Assembly (NCBI RefSeq): GCF_900094705.1
Contig: NZ_FMAR01000008.1
Location: forward strand, 1 to 64,000
Length of the DNA: 64,000 nt
From: Chitinophaga costaii
GTDB taxonomy: Bacteria > Bacteroidota > Bacteroidia > Chitinophagales > Chitinophagaceae
Direction of reading: 5' to 3'
In this document: positions 47,473-55,146 of the stretch, piece after piece
How the letters are laid out: every line of letters begins with the position of its first letter
Numbering within the stretch: the first letter of the stretch is position 1
Notes under the pieces: generated by a model
What the model was told of the DNA's origin: nothing
Seen by the model: only the letters and a program-made list of their open reading frames with translations
Database searches by the model: none
Position numbers and translations under genes: made by a program

Positions 47473-49625
47473 GGTGTAATTGTTTCGTTGATGTGATGTG
47501 CTGCAAACCGCCAGGTAGCACCTGCCAGCACCATGCGGCCAGGTTGTGCGGGCATGAGATAATCGGTATAATTAAAAATATTGTCGATCGTCAGTTGCAG
47601 GGTAAGGCGTTTTTGCAGCAGGTGTTTTTGCACGGAGGCATTCAGCAGGAAGTAGCCATTTACAAAAACATCGTGGGGGTCTATGTAGCCATTGTTATCG
47701 CGGTCCATGAAGCCGTATTTGCCCCGGTAGCTGGCCCGCAGCGAGTAGGTCATGGCCCAGGGACGTAGTTCGTAAAATACCTGTACATTGGCGCTGTGGC
47801 GGCTTCTGCCCGGCAGGTTAAAATAATCGCGGGGTGTAGCGGTGATGGTGCCGTAGTTCAGGTGACCGTATTTGCTGCTGCCGGCTTTAATAGAATCGAT
47901 CACTCCCTTGTCTTTTGCGATCAGGTATTGATAGCCGCCGGTAAGGCTAAGCCCCTTCAGCGGCGACCATCGCAGGGAGGTTTCTATGCCGGTGGTAAAT
48001 GCCGCCTGTATATTAAACCAGGAATACAGTTGCTGCCCATTGGACATAATGCCTACCTGCTGACTAAAAATCTGGTGGTGGATATTGTTATAAAAACCAT
48101 TGGCTGTAAATTCCAGTTGGGTGGCTGGTTGCAGGGTAATGCCCAGGTTCCAGGAGGTAGACGTTTCGGGTTGCAGGTCATGAATGCCGGCGGCCACGGG
48201 CAGTACCTGCTGAATTAGTCCTGCTGCCTCCAGTTCCTTTGCCTTTTTGGTAAATACATTGGCCCCTATCACCGTATAACCCTCGGTAGGATTGGTAAAT
48301 ACCTGGTACAGTTGTGCATAGGTGGGGGCTTTAAAACCCTGCCCTACGGAAAATTTCAGCGCCATCCAGCTTGCGGGCCGTAAGTCTGCGCCCAGCGTGG
48401 GGTTTAGCTTACCGCCGAATATATTATTCCCATCGTACCGCGCGCCCAGGGTAAGGTTTAGGGTAGCTACGGGTTTATAGTTGGCCTGGGCATAGCCGAA
48501 ATAAGTATACATGCTGTTATGACTGGCGGCGGCCACGTCTTGTAGTTGCTGGTAGTCGCCCCCGGCCCCCCCGGTGAGGGTGAGGGTATGTTGCAACAGG
48601 TCTTGCGTGGCTTGCAGCTCCACGCGGTGTATATTTTGAATGAAGTCGTTCTGTTGCAGGGTAGTGCCGGTCTGCTGCACCTTCACCGCCTGGTTAGTAG
48701 CATAGCGGGTAAAGTAATAACGGGTAAGTAGCTGCGGGCCGTGGTGAAGCTGGCTATTGAGCGCCACCATCATATTCATATCGTGCTCGTTCAATTTATC
48801 GCGGAAGTCCTGTGCGCCGTACGACCGGTCCATCACAGAGTTACGGCTGGCCACCCGTGCATTGAGCAGCAGGGCATGCACATCGTTTAGTTGGTAGCGG
48901 AAGCGGCCTTGCATATTCAGGCTGTTGTAAGGGGGCGCTGTTTTGCCTTGCTGCAGGTATTGGGTGTTTACATTAAAGCCATTGGTATGGTAATAATTGC
49001 CCGATACAAAAGCCGTTGCCTTTTGGTGCAGCAGCGGGGTTTCTGCTTCCAGCGTGGCGTCGGTAGATTGGTAGGTGCCATGTTGCAGGCTGGCCATGCC
49101 TTTCGTTTGGGTGACTATCTGCCGGGTAATGATATTGATGACCCCACCCAGCGCATCGCAGCCAAACAGGCTGCTGGAGGCGCCTTTGATCACCTCAATA
49201 CGCTCAATGTCCGACACATTAATGCGGGACAGGTCGAAGTTGCCATTGAAGCGGCCGGTCATGGGCTGACCATTGATCAGGATCATAATATAGGCAGCGC
49301 CAAATCCCTGCATTTGCAGGCCCAGGGAGCGGTTGCCACTTCCCAGGTCGCTCACCACCGCCATGCCGGTTTGTTCCCGCAATACTTCATCGAGGCGGCG
49401 GCTGCCCATCATTTCAATCGTTTTGCGGGTAATGATGGTTACCGGCTGAGCTACGTTTTTTATATTGATCAAGTCGGTTTCTTTGTGCAGGGTGCTGCCT
49501 TGTACGGCCACTTCCCGCAGCGCCTGTTTGCGCAGGTGCGGCAGGCTGTCTGTAGGGAGGGTGGCGCTGGCAGCAGCCCAGGGGAGCCAGGCTAATAAAA
49601 CGGTTAGTCCTTTATGCAGCTTCAT
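47469..49625 (-). CDS. TonB-dependent heme/iron-chelate receptor
   Basis: 718 residues from the ATG at 49625. The frame is open far upstream, but this ATG gives the signal peptide, and the upstream part holds the operator repeats. The plug domain reads VTIITRKTIEMMGSRRLDEVL, ILINGQPMTGRFNG and VIKGASSSLFGCDALGGVINI. The 22-strand barrel includes SVGQGFKAPTYAQLYQVF and a later HDLQPETS, which resemble the FRAP and NPxL region of heme receptors. No SusC-type N-terminal CarboxypepD domain. Its company (HmuY twice, HmuTUV, IsdG-like enzyme) supports heme as the ligand. First gene of its operon. Confidence 0.9.
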   Translation of the reverse strand: MKLHKGLTVLLAWLPWAAASATLPTDSLPHLRKQALREVAVQGSTLHKETDLINIKNVAQPVTIITRKTIEMMGSRRLDEVLREQTGMAVVSDLGSGNRSLGLQMQGFGAAYIMILINGQPMTGRFNGNFDLSRINVSDIERIEVIKGASSSLFGCDALGGVINIITRQIVTQTKGMASLQHGTYQSTDATLEAETPLLHQKATAFVSGNYYHTNGFNVNTQYLQQGKTAPPYNSLNMQGRFRYQLNDVHALLLNARVASRNSVMDRSYGAQDFRDKLNEHDMNMMVALNSQLHHGPQLLTRYYFTRYATNQAVKVQQTGTTLQQNDFIQNIHRVELQATQDLLQHTLTLTGGAGGDYQQLQDVAAASHNSMYTYFGYAQANYKPVATLNLTLGARYDGNNIFGGKLNPTLGADLRPASWMALKFSVGQGFKAPTYAQLYQVFTNPTEGYTVIGANVFTKKAKELEAAGLIQQVLPVAAGIHDLQPETSTSWNLGITLQPATQLEFTANGFYNNIHHQIFSQQVGIMSNGQQLYSWFNIQAAFTTGIETSLRWSPLKGLSLTGGYQYLIAKDKGVIDSIKAGSSKYGHLNYGTITATPRDYFNLPGRSRHSANVQVFYELRPWAMTYSLRASYRGKYGFMDRDNNGYIDPHDVFVNGYFLLNASVQKHLLQKRLTLQLTIDNIFNYTDYLMPAQPGRMVLAGATWRFAAHHINETITP

Positions 49626-49671
49626 GGGCTGCGAATTTGCAGCGTACTGCGCTCCCGTTGCGGAGAAAGAA

Positions 49672-49687
49672 TTACCCGGTACGGAAA
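49672..49687. promoter_or_regulatory. Predicted regulator site A (TTACCCGGTACGGAAA)
   Basis: 47 bp upstream of the receptor start codon. It keeps both conserved ends of sites B and C (TTACCC and CGGAAA) with a variant centre. It starts 40 bp from site B. Confidence 0.55.
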
Positions 49688-49711
49688 AACAGGCGGGCAG
49701 GCCGACAGCAT

Positions 49712-49727
49712 TTACCCCAGGCGGAAA
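49712..49727. promoter_or_regulatory. Predicted regulator site B (TTACCCCAGGCGGAAA)
   Basis: Second copy of the 16-bp element, 21 bp (two helical turns) from site C and in the same orientation, as expected for side-by-side binding of AraC-type dimers. Confidence 0.65.
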
Positions 49728-49732
49728 TGTAT

Positions 49733-49748
49733 TTACCCCAAACGGAAA
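49733..49748. promoter_or_regulatory. Predicted regulator site C (TTACCCCAAACGGAAA)
   Basis: Third copy, identical over all 16 bases to the site at 53400-53415 in front of the second half of the heme locus. It lies between the receptor and regulator genes. Confidence 0.7.
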
Positions 49749-49906
49749 ACTTTCCCGTCTAAAGTGTTCCTGGGCCGGGAATTTTCCTTTTTGGATCAAG
49801 GGTGTTCCTGCCTGCGTAAAGCGGTCATCACCTATTTTGGCTATCATTGCAGGTAGAATCTGAACCACACCCCTTATGAAAAAGGACCAACAACCGTCCA
49901 CAAACC

Positions 49907-50878
49907 ATGCACCCAATGTTCTGTACTTTCGATATCTATCAAAAAGACGCACCCCGGTTGCGTGAAAGTCGCCGCCAGGTGGATCGAGAAGGGCACCAGG
50001 GCATGATCTATGAACTGGGCAGCCCCGATGGTATTTGCCTGGGTTATTATAAAATGCAATCCGCTCAGGCAGGCAGGGTACTGATCGATAATACATCGCC
50101 TTTCCTGCAACTTAGTTATACCATCAGCGGTTCTAAGAGTTATGCGCTGGAAAAAAACGCCCGCGCTTTTGCTACGTTCAAGAAACAGGAATACAACTAC
50201 GTGTTCCTGCCGGAAGAAAAATTACACCTGCAATGGGAGGCTGGAGAGCCGCTGGAGATTTTTGAACTGGGTATCAGCCCCGAATTGCTGCTGCGCTTAT
50301 TGCCGGAACAACACCCCTTTTACGCTGCGTTCAATAACAGCCTGGAAAATAATGTGCCGGCTACGATGAGCGAAAACAACCTGTCGCTGCGGTATAAAAA
50401 TAGCAGCATCCTGTATGATATGCTGAACTGCCCGCTGGACGGCCGATATAAAGAATTGTACCTGCGCGCCAAAACCACGGAGCTGCTGGCCATTCAACTG
50501 GAAGAATATGAGTTGCAACTATCGGCGGCCAAACAGGTAAAGGCACCCAAGGCGCTGAAGAAGGAAGACATAGACCGTATGCACCATGTGCGCGACATCA
50601 TTGTGCAAAATATGCATAGCCCCTGTTCCCTGATAGACCTGGCCCACCAGGTGGGTACCAACGATGCCTATCTTAAAAAGCAATTCAAAGAAGTTTTTGG
50701 CACCACCGTATTTGGCTACCTGCACGTGGTGAAGATGGGAGAGGCCCGCAGAATGCTGCTGGAAGGGCTTAGCGTATCGGAAGTGGCTTACCTCACAGGT
50801 TACAAACACGTGGCGCATTTTACCCGCGCGTTTAAGAAACATTTTAATATTGTGCCGAACCAGGTGAGAAGGTTTTAA
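49907..50878 (+). CDS. AraC family transcriptional regulator (PchR-like)
   Basis: 323 residues. The N-terminal 200 residues are a sensor region without a recognised ligand motif. The C-terminal 100 are two helix-turn-helix units: CSLIDLAHQVGTNDAYLKKQF and GLSVSEVAYLTGYKHVAHFT, with FGTTVFGYLHVVKMGEARRML between them, the wording of PchR/siderophore-type regulators. It is divergent from the receptor operon, with three copies of a 16-bp element between them. It most likely activates heme uptake when the ligand is present. Confidence 0.9.
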   Translation: MHPMFCTFDIYQKDAPRLRESRRQVDREGHQGMIYELGSPDGICLGYYKMQSAQAGRVLIDNTSPFLQLSYTISGSKSYALEKNARAFATFKKQEYNYVFLPEEKLHLQWEAGEPLEIFELGISPELLLRLLPEQHPFYAAFNNSLENNVPATMSENNLSLRYKNSSILYDMLNCPLDGRYKELYLRAKTTELLAIQLEEYELQLSAAKQVKAPKALKKEDIDRMHHVRDIIVQNMHSPCSLIDLAHQVGTNDAYLKKQFKEVFGTTVFGYLHVVKMGEARRMLLEGLSVSEVAYLTGYKHVAHFTRAFKKHFNIVPNQVRRF

Positions 50879-51147
50879 CCGCCGGGGGCTTTACTGCTTG
50901 AGGGAGGGGGAATGTCACCGGGTTGGGGGCCGCCGGGTTGCTAGTCTTTCCCAGTAACTTTATTGCAAAGTGCACGAGAGAAAGTTAAAATTATGGATAA
51001 ACTGTTAAGCGGAAAAAAAGGGGAAATAGATGCTTAAACTCCGAACGGCCTTTAATTGATATATTCCCTTTCTGATGATGCTGAGTGTGGGGGTGAACGC
51101 TATAACAACTGCCGGAATTCCTTTTAATTTTTTACCTTTAGCACCTC

Positions 51148-52320
51148 ATGGCAGACAAGGCATATATAACACCAAACGTTCTTAAGTGGGCAAGGGAATC
51201 GGCCAGCATGTCCAAAGAAATTGCTGCTGCCAAAGCTTCCGTAACGGTGGATAAATTACAGGAGTGGGAAGATGGAACAAGCCAGCCTACTATTAAGCAA
51301 GCTCAGTTTTTAGCAAAAGCGTACAAACGACCTTTTGCCTTATTTTTTTTACCTGAAATTCCCAGGGATTTTCAACCGCTACAGGATTTCAGAAAAAAAG
51401 ATGCTAAAGACCTAACGACTTCCTCCATCTTTATAATACGTGAAATTCAACAGAAGCAGGCATGGATAAGCAATGTTTATGCTGAAAATGGAGAAGCTTC
51501 ATTGCCTTTTGTAGGAAGGTTTTCCATGAAGGATAATCCCAAAATTGTGGCGCAGGATATACTTAAAACATTAAATATTAATCCACCGAATTATAAATCC
51601 GACGCGCCAATAAAAGAGTGGATAAATGCGGCAGAAAAAAATGGAATCTTTGTTTCAAGGACAAGTTTTATACATTCCAGATTAAAACTTGATGCGGACG
51701 AAATTCAGGGATTTGCTATTTCTGACCGATATGCTCCCTTTGTTTTTGTTAATTCAGCGGATTGGAATGCCCCGCAACTTTTCACGCTTGTTCATGAAAT
51801 AGCTCATATTTGGATTGCAGCAACAGGAATATCAAATGCGATGGAGCTGGAGATTAATAACGGAGAAAAGTTTCAACCTATTGAGCTTTTTTGTAATGAA
51901 GTAGCCGCTAATGCCTTGATGCCAGAAAATTTTATATTGAATCTCCATGCAAATATTTCCCAAAACGCAAAGGATGTATTTAGCATGGCTAAGACATTGG
52001 GCGTAAGTTCATATGCTCTTTTAGTAAGACTGAAGCATTTGAAACTAATATCAATTTCCGCCTATCAGCAACTAAAAAAAGAAGCGGATTTTGCCTATCA
52101 AGATTACCTACATCGCGAATTGGAAAAGAAGGTAAGGCAGAAAGATAAGCAGGGGGGACCTGATTATTTTCTTCTTCAGTTAAATAGAAACAGCCGGCTC
52201 TTTACGCAAACCGTTTTGGACGCATTTCGTGGAGGGTACATTGAACCGACCGTTGCAAGCAGTTTATTGAACGTACAGGTAAATAAGTTTCAAAAACTAG
52301 AGGCCCAATTATATAGATAA
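51148..52320 (+). CDS. XRE-type HTH plus ImmA/IrrE metallopeptidase domain protein
   Basis: 390 residues. Residues 8-65 form an HTH-like region (LKWARESASMSKEIAAAK, VDKLQEWEDGTSQPT) and residues 155-290 the ImmA/IrrE domain with zinc site HEIAH (H216, E217, H220) and downstream ELFCNEVAANALMP supplying the third ligand. Such proteins are antitoxin-like partners or regulators that cleave repressors. It is followed at once by a PIN-like DUF4411 gene, a known combination. The sequence is clearly more AT-rich than its neighbours, which suggests acquisition by transfer. Confidence 0.9.
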   Translation: MADKAYITPNVLKWARESASMSKEIAAAKASVTVDKLQEWEDGTSQPTIKQAQFLAKAYKRPFALFFLPEIPRDFQPLQDFRKKDAKDLTTSSIFIIREIQQKQAWISNVYAENGEASLPFVGRFSMKDNPKIVAQDILKTLNINPPNYKSDAPIKEWINAAEKNGIFVSRTSFIHSRLKLDADEIQGFAISDRYAPFVFVNSADWNAPQLFTLVHEIAHIWIAATGISNAMELEINNGEKFQPIELFCNEVAANALMPENFILNLHANISQNAKDVFSMAKTLGVSSYALLVRLKHLKLISISAYQQLKKEADFAYQDYLHRELEKKVRQKDKQGGPDYFLLQLNRNSRLFTQTVLDAFRGGYIEPTVASSLLNVQVNKFQKLEAQLYR

Positions 52321-52355
52321 ATGCAACGGCACATAAATACTGTATTGATGCCAAT

Positions 52356-52826
52356 GTGCTAATTCAGGCTTGGCAAAAATATTATAATCCAAAATTCTGC
52401 CCTGACTATTGGAATGTTCTAATAACGTTAGGCAGACAAGGTATAATATTTATCCCTGAAATGGTATATGAAGAAATTGTAAGAACCGAAGATGATTTAT
52501 CAAAATGGTTAAAGAACAGTAAGATCCCGATTCATAAAATATCAGGACCCGTTACCATTTGCCTACAAACTATATATTCAAATAATCCAGTTCATAGAAA
52601 TCTGGTTGATAATACTAAAGCGCGTTCATTAGCTGATCCTTGGATAATTGCACATGCGCTAAATGAAAATGCGACAGTAGTTACAAAAGAAGAAAAAATT
52701 ACGGCATTAAACACTGTCAAAATAAAAATCCCCAATGTTTGCGAAAACATGGGCATTCGTTGGATTAACGACTTTGAATTTATACAGGAAATGGACCTTC
52801 AATTTATGTTTTCATTAAGAAAATAA
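52356..52826 (+). CDS. DUF4411 PIN-like protein (toxin-like), N-terminus out of frame
   Basis: 156 residues from a GTG at 52356, but homology clearly starts earlier: the same frame encodes KYCIDAN just upstream (from 52335), containing the first catalytic Asp of PIN nucleases, with no ATG, GTG or TTG before it. The rest matches DUF4411: VLIQAWQKYYNPKFCPDYW, IPEMVYEEI, SLADPWIIAHAL and ATVVTKEE, with the acidic residues in place. The ATG at 52321, directly after the antitoxin-like stop codon, is one base out of frame. The product is probably inactive unless a near-cognate start is used. AT-rich, like its partner. Confidence 0.75.
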   Translation: MLIQAWQKYYNPKFCPDYWNVLITLGRQGIIFIPEMVYEEIVRTEDDLSKWLKNSKIPIHKISGPVTICLQTIYSNNPVHRNLVDNTKARSLADPWIIAHALNENATVVTKEEKITALNTVKIKIPNVCENMGIRWINDFEFIQEMDLQFMFSLRK

Positions 52827-52939
52827 ACACCCTGCTCAATACTCCTAAAAGTACCTATACAACCATCTAACATTTAATACCGTATCAAGCATTTTGAAAT
52901 AGATCATCTCAAAATGCGCTTAGTTATGCAGTAAAACAC

Positions 52940-52972
52940 AAAAGGGCCTCCCATAATAGGAGAGGCCCTTTT
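52940..52972. terminator. Bidirectional terminator
   Basis: 11-bp stem AAAAGGGCCTC / GAGGCCCTTTT with an 11-nt loop, between the PIN-like gene and the convergent monooxygenase gene. Confidence 0.88.
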
Positions 52973-52995
52973 TACGTATATGCCCGCCGGTGAAG

Positions 52996-53325
52996 CTATT
53001 CGCTGATGATGGCGTATGTTTTAAAATCACTCTTCATGGGAGCGGGGCTACCTTCGGCTTTTGCGGCGGCTATTTCTGCAAATCCACGCTTATGGCCTTG
53101 TACAAAGGCGTCAGACTTCATCCAATCTTTAAACGAAGTTTCCGTTTCCCAGTAACTCACAATGAGGTAAGGGCTTTCTGTATCCTCCGGGCGCAGTACA
53201 TGCATATTAATGAATCCCGGCATGCTGTCTATGGCATGGGCCCGCGTGGCAAACAGCTCCTCGAAGCGGGTACGGAAGGAGGGTATGCAATGAATGTAGT
53301 TAATGGCTACAAAATGTTTGTTCAT
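52996..53325 (-). CDS. IsdG/HmoA-like heme-degrading monooxygenase
   Basis: 109 residues, one ABM ferredoxin-like domain. The residues of the IsdG catalytic triad are present with nearly the same spacing: Asn 9 (FVAINYI), Trp 68 (SFKDWMK) and His 78 (FVQGHKRG), against Asn 7, Trp 67 and His 77 in Staphylococcus IsdG. This supports cytosolic heme ring opening to release iron. It is divergent from the third HmuY gene and shares its control region with a perfect copy of the predicted regulator site, so it is very likely part of the heme regulon. Confidence 0.85.
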   Translation of the reverse strand: MNKHFVAINYIHCIPSFRTRFEELFATRAHAIDSMPGFINMHVLRPEDTESPYLIVSYWETETSFKDWMKSDAFVQGHKRGFAEIAAAKAEGSPAPMKSDFKTYAIISE

Positions 53326-53348
53326 GGCTGTATAATTAGGTGATGTTG

Positions 53349-53356
53349 CAAAGCTA
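53349..53356 (-). promoter_or_regulatory. -7 box of the monooxygenase gene
   Basis: TAGCTTTG on the minus strand, an exact TAnnTTTG match 24 bp upstream of the start codon. No TTTG is found at the -33 position, consistent with dependence on an activator bound at 53400-53415. Confidence 0.5.
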
Positions 53357-53399
53357 ATAATGTCATGGCATTGTCATGGATCTTTGGCGGAAAACTTAC

Positions 53400-53415
53400 T
53401 TACCCCAAACGGAAA
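53400..53415. promoter_or_regulatory. Predicted regulator site D (TTACCCCAAACGGAAA)
   Basis: Identical to site C at 49733-49748, about 3.65 kb away, and centred between two divergent -7 boxes. A half site (CGGAAA) lies 22 bp to its left at 53388-53393. Confidence 0.7.
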
Positions 53416-53449
53416 TTCGGTTGGTATATTCTGTAAACTGCTGTGGAAC

Positions 53450-53457
53450 TAGGTTTG
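53450..53457 (+). promoter_or_regulatory. -7 box of the HmuY/lipoprotein operon
   Basis: TAGGTTTG, an exact TAnnTTTG match, with no TTTG 19 bp upstream. Site D would sit about 48-63 bp before the predicted transcription start, a usual place for an AraC-type activator. Confidence 0.5.
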
Positions 53458-53552
53458 AGCGTGTGTCCGTTTTTCCGTAGATGGTAACTCTTTCTCCTTA
53501 CAGGACCATTGGTTGTGCAGACATTTGCATCAGAAAAAAAAGTACTACAACG

Positions 53553-54317
53553 ATGATGATTTCTTTTTACAAAGCAGCATGCAAGTACGCCCTCGTTTTC
53601 TTCCTAGGACTCACGGTTATTTCCTGCGGTAAAGACGACGACAAAGTGGAGCCAGAAAAACCAGATTATGGTAATTTTTATAAAACAATCAGCGTAAGAA
53701 ATTTCCAGGGAGATACGACGGACAGTAATCCCACTGCCCCCAAGGTAACTTTATACTACAGCCTTGAAAATAACGAACGGGTTGCGGAAAGTTATCAGAA
53801 AACCACCCGCTGGGACTTGTCTTTCGGCGCGCTGTATTCCTCTGCGCTGGCGGGCAATAATGGCGCCGATCAAACCAATTATGGCAGTGGCTCTAGTGCC
53901 ACCGGAGGTATCCTGATCCTGGCCCAAGCCTTTGACGATGTAGTGGATATTCCTTCCGACGACCAGTTTAAAACTGGTAAAGACCTGTTCATGACTGATA
54001 ACGCCGGCGATTTTGGTACGGGTACGGGCTGGTACATTTATGATTTTGGCGGCACCAAGGTAGGCGATGGCAGTTATGATAAGCAACATGTCGTGTATGC
54101 GCTGGGCGATGGCGTTACGATGGCAGACAAGACCCAGATTGCCCCTCGTACCCTGGTGGTGCGTACGGCCAATGGGAACTATGCCAAGATCAAAATGATC
54201 TCCGTTTACAAAGACGCACTCACCATCGATAAATGGACACGGAATGCCCCACATATGTATTTCAATTTCGACTATTTGATGGTGCCCAAGGGCAGTACCA
54301 AATTTGAAACGAAGTAG
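53553..54317 (+). CDS. HmuY-family lipoprotein (third paralogue)
   Basis: 254 residues from the ATG at 53553; the frame is open earlier, but the signal begins here. Lipobox VISC (LGLTVISCGK). HmuY core: TRWDLSFGALYSSALAGNNG, GGILILAQAFDDV, GTGWYIYDFGG and NYAKIKMISVYKD. The loop after GWYIY is about 20 residues longer than in the other two paralogues and lacks their shared His; a His appears later in YDKQHVVYAL. First gene of a run of four lipoproteins leading to the ABC importer. Confidence 0.87.
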   Translation: MMISFYKAACKYALVFFLGLTVISCGKDDDKVEPEKPDYGNFYKTISVRNFQGDTTDSNPTAPKVTLYYSLENNERVAESYQKTTRWDLSFGALYSSALAGNNGADQTNYGSGSSATGGILILAQAFDDVVDIPSDDQFKTGKDLFMTDNAGDFGTGTGWYIYDFGGTKVGDGSYDKQHVVYALGDGVTMADKTQIAPRTLVVRTANGNYAKIKMISVYKDALTIDKWTRNAPHMYFNFDYLMVPKGSTKFETK

Positions 54318-54342
54318 ACCCTTTCTATATAAACATAAACCC

Positions 54343-55068
54343 ATGATCATTAAGCAACAATGGCTTTTCCTGCTGCTAGCGGTAGCATGCCTGGCCGCCT
54401 GCACCAAAACGGTAGACAAGTGGTCCGATAAAAAAGCAGACACAGTGCGGGATACTCTTACCACCCTGTCCGACAGCCGCATCATTGCATTTAAGGTACG
54501 CAATACCGGCGAGGTGAATATACAGGGCGCTATCAACGACAGCGCCAGGACTATCACCGTGTATCTGCCATACTTCTACCAGCTTCAGTTTCTGGAAGTG
54601 AACGTAACACTGCCGGAGGGCGCCAGTATTTTCCCGACATCTGATTCCCTGGTGCCGGTATTCGATACGGCAAAGATCCTATACACGGTAACCGGCAAGA
54701 GCGGCAGCAAAACTACCTACACCGTACAGCCAGTGATACAGCAGGCTTATTTGCAACTCAACGAACTGTCTTCAGCAACTAATACGGCGGTATTTAACAT
54801 TGCCGGTGCCGGCGCTGCGCTGGGTATTTCGGGCACCAACATATTGCCCTCATACAGTGTCACCTCTCTTTATCTAATAGACAAAGGTGGGAAGGAGGTA
54901 TACAAATTCCATGAGTTTGAAAATGCAACAAATTCCACCACGAATATGTCTTTCTCTATCGGCAAAAACGATAAGGCCCTATTCCTGCCGGATACGGACT
55001 ACTGGCTGGAGCTGCGCTCCTATACGCTGTCTTCCCGCACCCAGTATCCAATACGTTTTGTACAATAA
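54343..55068 (+). CDS. Lipoprotein with DUF5018-like beta domain
   Basis: 241 residues from the ATG at 54343. Lipoprotein signal ends CLAAC. Residues 50-150 fit the DUF5018-like pattern: SRIIAFKVRN, ARTITVYLPYF, LEVNVTLPEGASIFP, ILYTVTGKSGSKTTYTV. The C-terminal 90 residues are a separate beta domain. Its function is unknown; its place inside the heme locus, 25 bp after the HmuY gene, suggests a surface or periplasmic accessory role. Confidence 0.75.
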   Translation: MIIKQQWLFLLLAVACLAACTKTVDKWSDKKADTVRDTLTTLSDSRIIAFKVRNTGEVNIQGAINDSARTITVYLPYFYQLQFLEVNVTLPEGASIFPTSDSLVPVFDTAKILYTVTGKSGSKTTYTVQPVIQQAYLQLNELSSATNTAVFNIAGAGAALGISGTNILPSYSVTSLYLIDKGGKEVYKFHEFENATNSTTNMSFSIGKNDKALFLPDTDYWLELRSYTLSSRTQYPIRFVQ

Positions 55069-55146
55069 ACTATTAATTTCTTCTCATATACGTCTGCCCT
55101 GACTGGCACTAAAAAATCCATTCATCACCCACTTTAAACCAAACAA

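Noticed and set aside
49626..50096. Upstream extension of the TonB receptor frame (157 extra codons)
   Set aside because: It would run through the operator repeats and into the divergent regulator gene; the signal peptide begins at the ATG at 49625.
53751..54557. Open frame of 268 codons on the minus strand
   Set aside because: Antisense to the third HmuY gene and the next lipoprotein gene, both with lipoprotein signals and family patterns.
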